From Micromonospora noduli (lineage in GTDB: Bacteria; Actinomycetota; Actinomycetes; Mycobacteriales; Micromonosporaceae), in NCBI RefSeq assembly GCF_003264365.1, contig NZ_PYAK01000061.1:1-34398 (forward strand): a stretch of DNA of 34,398 nt, given 5' to 3'. The position numbers were made by a program, and so were the translations under genes. Below are positions 22,065 to 29,987 of the stretch, piece after piece. Under the pieces are notes generated by a model. It saw only the letters and a program-made list of their open reading frames with translations. It was not told where the DNA came from and made no database searches. Position 1 is the first letter of the stretch, and each line of letters begins with the position of its first letter.

Positions 22065-23009
22065 GTGGATCTGGACACCATCGCGGCCCGACTCGGGGTG
22101 CCCGTCGAGGAGGTCGACCGCGTGCACCGGCTCGCCGGTGACGGGCCGTCAGCTCCGTTGCCAGCCAAGGCCGACGCGCCCGCGCTCCTCGACCGGCTCG
22201 CCGTGCGGCCGGACGACGCCGCCGAGATCATCGCGGGCTGGCCTGACCCCGACTCTCCGCTGTGGACGCCGGAGCTGCGCTGGCTGCTCGACCGCTCGAT
22301 CGCCCTGGTCCGCGCCGACCTCGCGGGCTACGACTGGCTGTCGCCCGGCCCGGAGCTGCCGCGAGAGCGCGGGCCTGCCTGGCGCCATCTCTACGTGTAC
22401 GCGTACCTGGCCCTGGTCGACGTGGTGCGCGGGTACCACAGCGACCACGGCATCCCCGATGCCGTGACCTGGGTGACAGTGGCTGACCTGGGCCGCAACC
22501 TCGCCATCGACCGACGGATGCGCGGCGAGGGGTGGCCGGTCATGCAGAGCTGGCTGACGCTCCACTCGCGCGGCAGCGTCTACGAGCTGGGCCGGCTACA
22601 GCACCAGCGTGGCGACGGCGCCATCGGCCTGCACGTCCCCGATTCGGGGCCGTTGACCACGGAGGCGGTCGAGGCGTCCCTCGGCGAGGCCCGCGCGTTC
22701 TTCCCCCGGCATTTCCCCGACGAGCGCTACACCGCGTTCTCCTGCGCCTCGTGGCTGCTCGACCCGCAGCTGCGGGAATACCTCCCCGAGGATTCCAACA
22801 TCGTGCGGTTCCAGCGCCGGTTCGAGCTGGAGCCCTACGACGAGTCGGCGGGACCGGACGCCGACATCGAGGTGCTGCGCTTCGGGTTCCGCACCCTGAT
22901 CACGCCGCTCGACGAGTTGCCGCGACGCACCGCGCTCCAGCGCGCGATCATCGACCACCTGCGGGCCGGCGGTCACTGGCACTGGCGCCACGGCCGCTTC
23001 CCGATCTAG
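22065..23009 (+). CDS. Acyltransferase-domain protein (NAT_N / GNAT_C type)
   Basis: A 314-residue protein with the two-part N-acyltransferase layout: an N-terminal helical NAT_N-like domain (about 1-150, with HLYVYAYLALVDVVRGYHSDHGIP and VTVADLGRNLAIDRR) and a GNAT-like C-terminal domain (about 155-290). The diagnostic C-terminal motifs are present: VYELGRLQHQR, IGLHVPDSGPLTTEAVEASL, SWLLDPQLREYLPEDSNIVRFQRRF. Related proteins are annotated as acyltransferases, but neither donor nor acceptor is known. GTG 22065 is supported by TACTGT seven bases upstream and by the family N-terminus. The stop codon lies inside the left arm of a terminator dyad. Confidence 0.85.
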   Translation: MDLDTIAARLGVPVEEVDRVHRLAGDGPSAPLPAKADAPALLDRLAVRPDDAAEIIAGWPDPDSPLWTPELRWLLDRSIALVRADLAGYDWLSPGPELPRERGPAWRHLYVYAYLALVDVVRGYHSDHGIPDAVTWVTVADLGRNLAIDRRMRGEGWPVMQSWLTLHSRGSVYELGRLQHQRGDGAIGLHVPDSGPLTTEAVEASLGEARAFFPRHFPDERYTAFSCASWLLDPQLREYLPEDSNIVRFQRRFELEPYDESAGPDADIEVLRFGFRTLITPLDELPRRTALQRAIIDHLRAGGHWHWRHGRFPI

Positions 23010-23080
23010 GGCGTGTGTCAGAGCCCCTGGCCGGCCTGCGACGGGCCCAGGCTCGACCGAGGCTCTGACACCCGCCCTAG
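23006..23080. terminator. Bidirectional terminator containing both stop codons
   Basis: Arms 23006-23025 and 23061-23080 pair over 20 bases with one mismatch (starting CTAGGGCG, ending CGCCCTAG), with further CCTGG/CCAGG pairing inside. The TAG of the acyltransferase gene (23007-23009) and the TAG of the NTF2-like gene (23077-23079) both lie in the stem. Confidence 0.9.
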
Positions 23081-23463
23081 GCGTCCGCGTCCCACCACGC
23101 GCCGTTGGCGGCCGCCTGGCTGGCCGGTTCGATGACTTCCCACACCTCAGCGATGAACCCGTCGGCGATCCGCAGGACGTCGACCACCACGATCTCCGGC
23201 CCCGCACCGGGGAGTCGGCGCCGAGAGTGCACCACGACGTGGTCACCGTCGGCCAGGAGGTGCAGGATGTCGACCCGCATGCCGGCGGTCGGGCCCAGCG
23301 CGGCGCGGACCGCGGCGAGCCACTGCGCCCTGGTCGAGGTCGTCGAATCCGACCGGTGATGGGTGAAGTCCTCGCTCAGGTACGAGGCGAGCGTGTCGAC
23401 GTCGCCGGTGTCGACCAGTCCCGCCAACGCACGTCCGACGATGCTCTTGTTCTCGGTGGTCAT
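23077..23463 (-). CDS. NTF2-like / SnoaL-like protein
   Basis: A 128-residue protein with the NTF2 cone-fold pattern: N-terminal helices (VGRALAGLVDTGDVDTLASYLSEDFTHH), then strands MRVDILHLLADGDHVVVHSR, EIVVVDVLRIADGFIAEVWEV, and a C-terminal Trp pair. Such proteins are small-molecule isomerases, cyclases or binding proteins; no specific active site is recognisable beyond the YLSEDFTHH segment, typical of ester- or polyketide-handling SnoaL proteins. ATG 23463 has no ribosome site, and AACACT lies seven bases upstream, so it may be leaderless. It is divergent from the XRE regulator 87 bases away and may be regulated by it. Confidence 0.85.
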   Translation of the reverse strand: MTTENKSIVGRALAGLVDTGDVDTLASYLSEDFTHHRSDSTTSTRAQWLAAVRAALGPTAGMRVDILHLLADGDHVVVHSRRRLPGAGPEIVVVDVLRIADGFIAEVWEVIEPASQAAANGAWWDADA

Positions 23464-23537
23464 GGCCGCAAGTGTTTCCCCGGCCTCATGCGCTTGTCGA
23501 TGACATCGCACTTCATGGCGTTGCGGGCGACGATGAG

Positions 23538-23543
23538 TAGGCT
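23538..23543 (+). promoter_or_regulatory. -10 element TAGGCT of the XRE regulator gene (leaderless)
   Basis: TAGGCT is followed by seven bases and GTG 23551. The in-frame ATG at 23545 is only one base from the hexamer and would lie upstream of the expected transcription start. Confidence 0.55.
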
Positions 23544-23550
23544 CATGATC

Positions 23551-24312
23551 GTGTACGCGGTCGGGGAACTCCTGCGGCAGTGGCGCAAGCGCCGGGGGCT
23601 CAGCCAACTCGACCTGGCGATCGCCGCGGATGTCTCGGCTCGGCACGTCAGCCTGGTCGAGACCGGCAAGTCCACGCCGAGCGCCGACATGATCCTCCGG
23701 CTCGCCGACCAGCTTCACGTGCCGCTGCGTGATCGCAACCAGCTGTTGCTCGCCGCCGGCTTCGCGCCCCGGTACACCCAGCGCCCGCTCGACGACGCCG
23801 CCCTGTCGGGTGCCCTCGACGCGGTCCGCAGGGTGCTCCAGGCGCACGAGCCGTATCCGGCGCTGGTCTTCGACCGCCGGTGGAACATCGTGCTGACCAA
23901 CCGCGCGGTCGACCCGTTCTTCGCGTACGCGGCGCCCGACCTGTTGCGGCCGCCGGTGAACCTGGTTCGGCTGGGCCTGCACCCGCGCGGGCTCGCCCCC
24001 CTGGTCGTCAACCTGGCGGACGTGCGGGCGGTGTTCCGCAGCCGGATCTCGCGCCAGCTCGCCGCCGCTCCCGACGCGGAACTCGCGGCGCTCTACGACG
24101 AACTGCTGAACCCGCTGCCCGACGACCCGCCGGACCAACGGGTCGACGCCGACGTGGTGATCCCGATGATCCTGCGGGTCGGTGGACGCGAGCTGCGGCT
24201 GTTCTCGACCATCACCACGTTCGGCACCCCGATGGACATCACCATCGAGGAGATCGCTGTGGAGTCCTACTACCCGGCGGACCCGCAGAGCGCCGCCTAC
24301 TTCACGCAGTAG
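23551..24312 (+). CDS. XRE-type regulator with MmyB-like ligand-binding domain
   Basis: About 253 residues. Residues 4-60 are a Cro/cI-type helix-turn-helix (GELLRQWRKRRGLSQLDLAIAA, SARHVSLVETGKSTPS). The rest matches the MmyB-like PAS-type domain: YPALVFDRRWNIVLTNRAVDPFF, NLVRLGLHPRGLAPLVVNL, and the C-terminal FSTITTFGTPMDITIEEIAVESYYPADP. Such regulators sense small hydrophobic ligands and usually control a neighbouring divergent gene, here the NTF2-like gene. GTG 23551 is chosen by TAGGCT seven bases upstream, dropping the very long upstream open frame. The stop is inside the following terminator stem. Confidence 0.93.
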   Translation: MYAVGELLRQWRKRRGLSQLDLAIAADVSARHVSLVETGKSTPSADMILRLADQLHVPLRDRNQLLLAAGFAPRYTQRPLDDAALSGALDAVRRVLQAHEPYPALVFDRRWNIVLTNRAVDPFFAYAAPDLLRPPVNLVRLGLHPRGLAPLVVNLADVRAVFRSRISRQLAAAPDAELAALYDELLNPLPDDPPDQRVDADVVIPMILRVGGRELRLFSTITTFGTPMDITIEEIAVESYYPADPQSAAYFTQ

Positions 24313-24346
24313 GGCCCGGCCTGGTCACCGCCCAGGCCGGGCCCTA
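24310..24346. terminator. Bidirectional terminator
   Basis: TAGGGCCCGGCCTGG (24310-24324) and its perfect complement (24332-24346) form a 15-bp stem with a seven-base loop. The stop codon of the XRE gene is the first three bases of the stem. The convergent sugar dehydrogenase gene ends 12 bases beyond. Confidence 0.94.
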
Positions 24347-24357
24347 CGACGTGCTGG

Positions 24358-27189
24358 TCAGCCGGTGGTCAGGACGAACCTCTCCCAGGACCCGACCGAC
24401 GTCCGGTTGGCGATCAGTGATCCGGCTCCGGCGTTCTCGGCGGCCACGATCTGGTTGTTCGCCAGAGCCCGCAGACCGATCGTCCCGTCGGAGTTGTTGA
24501 TGATCTGGAACGTCTCCCACGGCCCGATCGTCGTGCGGTTCGCGATCAACGGATTGGCGCCGGCATTGTCGGCGCAGACGTACAGCCCGTTGGCGCGGGA
24601 CCGCAGGGCGATGTTGCCGTTGCCGGCGTCCACCCGGTCGAACTGCTCGGTCGTCGAGACGCTGGCCTTGTTGGCGATCAGCGGGTTGGTGCCGACGGCC
24701 GACACGTACTGGTTGTTTACCTGCGCCCGCAGCGTGATCCCTCCGCTGGGGGTGGTGGTGCCGGTGGCGAAGGTGAACGCGTCCACGTCGAACAGGTTGC
24801 CCGAGCCGCCCTTGAACACCAGGTACAGCGTGGTCGTCGAGGCGGGCGGGTTGCTGATGGCGGTGGAGACGTCGACGAAGGTCTCCCAGCTACCGGTCAC
24901 CGGCACCGTGGCGGTGCCCAGCAGGGTGCCGGTGGCCGACCCGGCGCGAACCTCGATGGTGCCGCCGGCGCCGGCCGAGGAGACCCGAGCGGTGAACCGG
25001 TTCGCGTTGGACAGGTTGTACGGCTGGTAGGAGATCCAGTCGTTGTTCTCGATGAACCCGGCCGTGCGGCCACCCTCGGCGTTGGTGTGGTCGGTGGCCT
25101 GGACACCGGACTGGGCGCTGAAGTGCTCACCCTGGCGGTGCTTGGGTTGCAGCGTCTTGATGCTGTGCGTGGTGAGCCCACCGTTGTCGGTGTACGCGGC
25201 GTCGAAGACCCCGTAGATGTTGGCCGCCGCGTCGTGCTCGCCGTCGGTCGGGACGGTGATCGTGCCGCTGCACCCGGTCTTCGAGGTGATCTGGTGGGCG
25301 TGGCTGTCGTGGCCCAGCGCGTAGGTCAGGCTCACCTTGGTGCAGTCGATCGTGCCGTCCTGCGGGTCGCTCACCGAGATCTGGTACGGCACCGTGTCAC
25401 CGAAGCTGAACAGTTGCCCGTCGGTGGGCGCGGTGAGTGACACCGTCGGTGCGGTGTTGCCCACCGTGACGATCAGGCTCGCCGTGCCGGACAGGCCGGT
25501 CGGGTCGGTGACCTTCAGGGTGGGGCTGTACGAGCCGTTGGTGGTGTACGTCTTGGTGGGGTTGGCCGCCGTCGACGTGGTGCCGTCACCGAAGGTCCAC
25601 AGGTAGCTGAGCGCGCCGCCCTCGGGGTCGGAGCTGCCGGCCGATGAGAAGTTGACAGTCAGCGGGTTGGCCCCCGACGTGGGGTTCGCCGAGGCGACCG
25701 CGATCGGGCTGCGGTTGCCGCCACCGATGTACTCGATCCGGAAGAGCGCCTGGTTGTTCGAGCCGGTGCCGTAGTCCAGCACGTACAGGGCGCCGTCCGG
25801 GCCGAAGGCCATGTCCATGACCTGGGTGCCGGTCCACGGGAAGTTGGAGATCTCCCCGCGCGAGCCGTCGGAGTTGACAGCGATGGCCTTGATCCAGCGG
25901 CGGCCGTACTCGCCGGCGAAGAACTGACCGTTCAGCGAGGCCGGGAACTTGATGCTGGAGTTGAGCGAGGCGTCGTACCGGTAGACCGGCCCACCCATCG
26001 GTGACTCCGAGCCGCTGCCGAACTCCGACGGAGAACCGGAGTCGCCCGCGTACTTGATCCAGGCCGGCTTCGCCGCGGGCAACGTGCCGAGCCCGGTGTT
26101 GCGGAACGAGTTGTTGGTCGGCCCGCCCGTGCAGTTGTACTTGGACTGCGACGGCCCGGACGGGAAGGTGTATTCATTGTATGTTTCCGTGCTGGTGTTG
26201 CTGCCGGTGCAGTACGGCCAGCCGTAGTTGCCGGGCGCCGCGATGCGGTTGAACTCGACCTGACCCTGGGGGCCCCGGCTGGAGTTCGTGCTGCCTGCAT
26301 CGGGGCCGTAGTCACCGAGGTAGACCACGCCGGTCGCCTTGTCGACGCTCATCCGGAACGGGTTGCGCAGGCCCATGGCGTAGATCTCCGGGCGGGTGCC
26401 CGACGTGCCGGGGGCGAACAGGTTGCCCGACGGGATCGTGTACGTGCCGTCCGCCTGCGGCTTGATCCGCAGCACCTTGCCCCGCAGGTCGTTGGTGTTG
26501 CCCGCCGAGCGCTGGGCGTCGAACTGCGGGTTGCGGTTGGTCCGTTCGTCGAGTGGCGCGTAGCCGGACGACTCGAACGGGTTGGTGTCGTCGCCGGTGG
26601 TCAGGTACAGGTTGCCGGCGGCGTCGAAGTCCAGGTCACCGCCGACGTGGCAGCACTGCCCGCGGTCGTTGGCGACCTGGAGCACGATCTTCTCGCTGCC
26701 CAGGTTGAGCGTGTCGTCGCTGTTGAGGGTGAACCGGGACAGCCGCAGGTGCCCCTTCCACCGGTCCCAGTCAGACTGCGAGCCGGTGGTCGGGGCGTCC
26801 CCGGACGGGGTGCTCAGCGTGGGGGAGTAGTACAGGTAGATCCACCGGTTGGTGGCGAAGTTGGGGTCGACGGCGACGCCCTGCAACCCCTCCTCGTCGT
26901 GGGTGTAGACGGACAGGGTTCCGGAGACCTTGGTATTGCCGGCCACGTCGGTCACCCGCAGGACGCCGTTGCGGGCGGTGTGCAGCACCGAGCGGTTGGG
27001 CAGGACGGCCAGGGACATGGCCTCACCCAGCTCGCCCGAACCGGTGGCGAGCTTGACCTGCTGATAGTCGGAGGCGGGGATGACCGCCGCCTGGGCGGTG
27101 GACGGTGCAGCCACAGCGAGGGCCGCGCTCGCGACGGTGAGGACCGCCGCGAAGAGCGCCCGGGGCCAGCGCCGGGGGTACGAGAGCAT
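24358..27189 (-). CDS. Secreted glucose/sorbosone dehydrogenase-like protein with PKD, CBM6 and beta-trefoil domains
   Basis: A 943-residue secreted protein. Residues 1-35 are a signal peptide (Arg-rich start, hydrophobic core, AQAA). Residues about 45-487 form a PQQ-type six-bladed propeller of the glucose/sorbosone dehydrogenase family, with GQCCHVGGDLDFDAAGNLY (His181), MGLRNPFRM and NYGWPYC. Residues about 493-577 are a PKD domain (WTFGDGTTST). Residues about 685-808 are a CBM6-like sugar-binding domain. Residues 817-941 are three repeats of a fascin-like beta-trefoil (LIANR...WE.F). It probably oxidises a polysaccharide-derived sugar outside the cell; PQQ use is inferred from family. ATG 27189 follows GAAAGGA. 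It is second in an operon after the ThuA gene, which carries the same trefoil. Confidence 0.92.
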   Translation of the reverse strand: MLSYPRRWPRALFAAVLTVASAALAVAAPSTAQAAVIPASDYQQVKLATGSGELGEAMSLAVLPNRSVLHTARNGVLRVTDVAGNTKVSGTLSVYTHDEEGLQGVAVDPNFATNRWIYLYYSPTLSTPSGDAPTTGSQSDWDRWKGHLRLSRFTLNSDDTLNLGSEKIVLQVANDRGQCCHVGGDLDFDAAGNLYLTTGDDTNPFESSGYAPLDERTNRNPQFDAQRSAGNTNDLRGKVLRIKPQADGTYTIPSGNLFAPGTSGTRPEIYAMGLRNPFRMSVDKATGVVYLGDYGPDAGSTNSSRGPQGQVEFNRIAAPGNYGWPYCTGSNTSTETYNEYTFPSGPSQSKYNCTGGPTNNSFRNTGLGTLPAAKPAWIKYAGDSGSPSEFGSGSESPMGGPVYRYDASLNSSIKFPASLNGQFFAGEYGRRWIKAIAVNSDGSRGEISNFPWTGTQVMDMAFGPDGALYVLDYGTGSNNQALFRIEYIGGGNRSPIAVASANPTSGANPLTVNFSSAGSSDPEGGALSYLWTFGDGTTSTAANPTKTYTTNGSYSPTLKVTDPTGLSGTASLIVTVGNTAPTVSLTAPTDGQLFSFGDTVPYQISVSDPQDGTIDCTKVSLTYALGHDSHAHQITSKTGCSGTITVPTDGEHDAAANIYGVFDAAYTDNGGLTTHSIKTLQPKHRQGEHFSAQSGVQATDHTNAEGGRTAGFIENNDWISYQPYNLSNANRFTARVSSAGAGGTIEVRAGSATGTLLGTATVPVTGSWETFVDVSTAISNPPASTTTLYLVFKGGSGNLFDVDAFTFATGTTTPSGGITLRAQVNNQYVSAVGTNPLIANKASVSTTEQFDRVDAGNGNIALRSRANGLYVCADNAGANPLIANRTTIGPWETFQIINNSDGTIGLRALANNQIVAAENAGAGSLIANRTSVGSWERFVLTTG

Positions 27190-27277
27190 GATCGTCCTTT
27201 CTCGACGACCGGGGGACGGGCGCGCGGGGGCGCACCACGACCAGGTGGGGTGGTGGAGAACGTGCGGGGGGACCAGG

Positions 27278-28465
27278 TCAGTTGGTGGTGACCAGGTCGA
27301 ACTTCTCCCACTGACCGATGGAGGTCCGGTTGGCGATCAGCGGGGACGCGCCCGCGTTGTCGGCGGCGACGTAACGGTTGTTCACAGTGGCCCGCAGGCT
27401 CACAGTGCCGTCGGAGTTGCGGACCAGCTGGAACGTCTCCCAGGCGCCGGCGGTGGCCCGGTTGGCGATCAGCGCGGCGGCCCCGGCGTTCTCGGCCGCG
27501 ACGAACTGCCCGTTGCCCTTGGCGCGCAGCGCCACGTTGCCGTTGGCGAGGTTGACCAGGTCGAACCGCTCGGTGGTGCCGACCGAGGTCTTGTTGGCGA
27601 TCAGCGAGGTGGTGGCGTTGGGCGCGCTCACATACTGGTTGTTGGCGCGGGCCCGCAGGGTGGAACCGCTGGCGGTGGGCGGCGGGGTCGTCGTGCGCGG
27701 CGAGCAGTCGGCGGTCACGGAGCCCGCGGCGACCTGGAGACCACCGAGCAGCATGCGGGTGAAGTTCGGGTCGGTGTACGACGCCTCGGTGTGCCCGAGG
27801 CCCGTGTACCAGGCACGCCCGCCGCCGTACGCCTTGCACCAGGTGATGGGGTGGTCGCCGCCCATGTTGCCGCCGCTGTAGGACGACTCGTCGAGGCTGG
27901 CCAGAACCCGTGCGCTGGACCGGGGGTTGGTGCGGTAGTTGTACCACTCGTCGGAGCGGACCCAGGTGGTGCCGAGGTGGGCGGTCGACGGGTTGGTCTG
28001 GTCCTCGATCTTCACGGTGGCGTTCTGGATCGCCGGGTGCGAGTCGAACCACGCTCCGACCAGCGAGCCGTACCACGGCCAGCTGTACTCGGTGTCGGCC
28101 GCGGCGTGCACGCCGACGTAGCCACCACCGGCGGCGATGTACGACTCGAACGCGCTCTGCTGGCTGGCGTTGAGGACGTCACCGGTGGTCGACATGAAGA
28201 CCACCGCCTGGTACTGGGCCAGGTTGGAGGTGGTGAACTGTGCGGCGTCCTCGGTCGAGGTCACTGTGAATCCGTTGGCCGAGCCGAGCTGCTGGATCGC
28301 GGCGATGCCGTTGGGGATGGACGAGTGCCGGAAGCCGGCGGTCTTGCTGAACAGCAGGACCTTGGTCAGGGGTGCCGCTGAGGCGGGGGTCGGCAGGGCG
28401 ACCAGGCTGGCCAGCATGACGGCCAGGCCGGTGACGAGTGCCAACAGGCGGGGACGGGAACGCAT
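27278..28465 (-). CDS. Secreted ThuA-domain protein with C-terminal beta-trefoil
   Basis: A 395-residue secreted protein. Residues 1-31 are a signal peptide (ending PASA-AP). Residues about 33-250 are a ThuA-like (class I glutamine-amidotransferase-fold) domain: KVLLFSKTAGFRHSSIPNG, GGGYVGVHAAADTEYSWPWYG, DHPITWCKAYGGGRAWYTGLGHTEASY. A Thr/Pro linker follows, then three trefoil repeats (268-393) clearly related to those of the downstream dehydrogenase. ThuA proteins are linked to 3-keto-sugar metabolism. In Streptomyces-type proteins the ThuA and sugar-dehydrogenase parts are often fused in one chain, as I recall; here they are separate genes 88 bases apart. ATG 28465 follows AGAGGAG. Confidence 0.92.
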   Translation of the reverse strand: MRSRPRLLALVTGLAVMLASLVALPTPASAAPLTKVLLFSKTAGFRHSSIPNGIAAIQQLGSANGFTVTSTEDAAQFTTSNLAQYQAVVFMSTTGDVLNASQQSAFESYIAAGGGYVGVHAAADTEYSWPWYGSLVGAWFDSHPAIQNATVKIEDQTNPSTAHLGTTWVRSDEWYNYRTNPRSSARVLASLDESSYSGGNMGGDHPITWCKAYGGGRAWYTGLGHTEASYTDPNFTRMLLGGLQVAAGSVTADCSPRTTTPPPTASGSTLRARANNQYVSAPNATTSLIANKTSVGTTERFDLVNLANGNVALRAKGNGQFVAAENAGAAALIANRATAGAWETFQLVRNSDGTVSLRATVNNRYVAADNAGASPLIANRTSIGQWEKFDLVTTN

Positions 28466-28778
28466 TGTCTTGCTCCTCTGCTGAGCGTCGACCTCAGGCT
28501 GTGCACACGGGCAGGCCGGAGGCCGCGATGGCGGTGGTGCGGAAGCCGGGCCGCCGATGCTCGGCTGAGGTGGTGCGGGGTGGTGGGGGTGCAGGGGTGG
28601 GGCGGTGAAACCAGTCGACGACTCAAACCACCCACAGTGGACGGTCAGAATTCATCGACTGGCATCGTTGACGCAGTAAACCTCCGATGTCTAGGCCCCG
28701 TCAAGCCCACGTGCTCGGTCCCGAGTACGCCCGCGCACGGCCGGCGTCGGCGTGGAGGTGCGACGTATGGTCGGTGGC
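28466..28778. other. Intergenic region with G-rich run and dyad
   Basis: A 313-base divergent gap with no ORF of note. Plus-strand 28577-28602 has four runs of at least four G separated by loops of four, four and one bases, a textbook G-quadruplex motif. A dyad follows (CCAGTCGACGA at 28611-28621 and its near complement at 28652-28662, perfect over eight bases), a candidate operator for the ThuA operon. No confident -10 or -35 for ThuA could be chosen. Confidence 0.55.
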
Positions 28779-29126
28779 ATGGCCACCGACGAAGATCGAG
28801 AACGGCTCGCCGGGCAACTCGTGGCGCTGCCGGTCCGCGAGCTGGTCGACGTCCTGCGCCGTGCCCTGCCGCACTTCACCGAGGAGGCGTACGGCATGCG
28901 AACTGCGCTGACTCTGGCCAGCGTCACCTACTACGAGGACGAGGTCGAACCGGGCCTCAACGTCGAACTGGTCGCCTGGCCCGACCGCGACTACTACGAC
29001 GGGGACCTCGGGATGGACCAGGGCCTGTGGGAGAACGGCCACTGCGCACGGTGCGACATCGAGGTCGTCTCGAATGCCAAGCGCGCGTTCTGCCCGTACT
29101 GCGGATCCGCGTGCGGCCTGACCTGA
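28779..29126 (+). CDS. Small zinc-ribbon protein, function unknown
   Basis: About 115 residues. The start is ambiguous: ATG 28779 has TATGGT seven bases upstream (leaderless), while ATG 28767 has GGAGG eight bases upstream. The N-terminal half is a helical segment (ERLAGQLVALPVRELVDVLRRAL), then an acidic strand region (YYEDEVEPGLNVELVAWPDRDYYDG). The C-terminus has two CxxC knuckles (CARC and CPYC, 15 residues between pairs) forming a rubredoxin-like zinc ribbon. I do not recognise the family. No neighbour suggests a role; it is convergent with the alpha/beta hydrolase gene. Confidence 0.78.
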   Translation: MATDEDRERLAGQLVALPVRELVDVLRRALPHFTEEAYGMRTALTLASVTYYEDEVEPGLNVELVAWPDRDYYDGDLGMDQGLWENGHCARCDIEVVSNAKRAFCPYCGSACGLT

Positions 29127-29168
29127 GCACCACGTCGGCCGGCCGTCGCGCGGCCAGCCTCTGCCGCC

Positions 29169-29882
29169 CTACGCAGGGCTGCGGGTGCGCCGGGTCGCCA
29201 TCAGAATGAGGTCGGCGATCGTCTCCGGGTGGGTGACCATGGCCAGATGCGATGATTCGACCTCGATGGTCGTCGCGTTCATCCGATCGGCCAAGAACCG
29301 CTCCAGCTCCGGCGCGGTCGTGCGGTCCTGGGTGGAGATCGAGTAGTAGCACCGCCGGTCCCGCCAGGCGGCCGTTGTCGTGCGGCCCTGGAAGAGGTCC
29401 TTGGCGATCGGGCCCTGCACCGCGTACAGGGCGCGGGCGCGGTTCTCCTCGATTCCACCGGCGAAGTCGGCCAGGAAGGCACTCTCGCTGAGCTGCGCGT
29501 ACCCGTCGTGGTGCACGAGGCCGGCATTCGCCGGCGGCGTGGGGTATTTCGCCGCGAGCGCGGCGTAGTCCTCGCCGGCGTCCGGCGCGCGGGCAGCGAC
29601 GTACACCAGGGCGGTGACCCTCGGGTGGTTACCGGCCTCGCTGATGATCGTGCCGGCCCAGGAGTGGCCCACCAGCACCGTCGGGCCGTCCTGGCGGTCG
29701 AGGGCGCGGTTGGTGGCCGCGACGTCGTCGGCCAGGGAGGTCAGCGGGTTCTGGACCGCGGTGACCGTCAGCCCGGCCCGCTGTAGCAGCGGAATGACAT
29801 CGGACCAGGACGAGCCGTCGGCGTACGCGCCGTGGACCAGGACCACGTTGCGGGCGGGCTGGGCCGAAGACGTGTCGCTCAT
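29169..29882 (-). CDS. Alpha/beta hydrolase
   Basis: A 237-residue alpha/beta hydrolase. ATG 29882 follows GGAGG with seven-base spacing; the longer frame to 29945 lacks a site. Oxyanion HG lies at VVLVHGAYADGSSW, nucleophile Ser74 in VGHSWAGT, and the catalytic His212 in VESSHLAMVTHPE; an Asp or Glu before it completes the triad. The sequence is of the small esterase/HNL-like group often annotated simply as alpha/beta hydrolase in actinobacteria; the natural substrate is unknown. It lies downstream of the CPBP gene on the same strand, with a 105-base gap. Confidence 0.92.
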   Translation of the reverse strand: MSDTSSAQPARNVVLVHGAYADGSSWSDVIPLLQRAGLTVTAVQNPLTSLADDVAATNRALDRQDGPTVLVGHSWAGTIISEAGNHPRVTALVYVAARAPDAGEDYAALAAKYPTPPANAGLVHHDGYAQLSESAFLADFAGGIEENRARALYAVQGPIAKDLFQGRTTTAAWRDRRCYYSISTQDRTTAPELERFLADRMNATTIEVESSHLAMVTHPETIADLILMATRRTRSPA

Positions 29883-29987
29883 CCGAAAACCTCCGCACGA
29901 CGCCGTGCCGTCGCTCGTTTCTCGACGACAGCTCTCGCCCGCCACTCTTCCCCACCCCGGTCGGTGCGGTGGGCCAAACGCTCAGCT

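Noticed and set aside
23498..23508. CGATG-A-CATCG as an operator of the XRE/NTF2 pair
   Set aside because: Only five-base arms with one centre base; frequent by chance in this composition, with no second copy.
29127..29168. Terminator between the zinc-ribbon and hydrolase genes
   Set aside because: Only partial GGCC pairing; no convincing stem.
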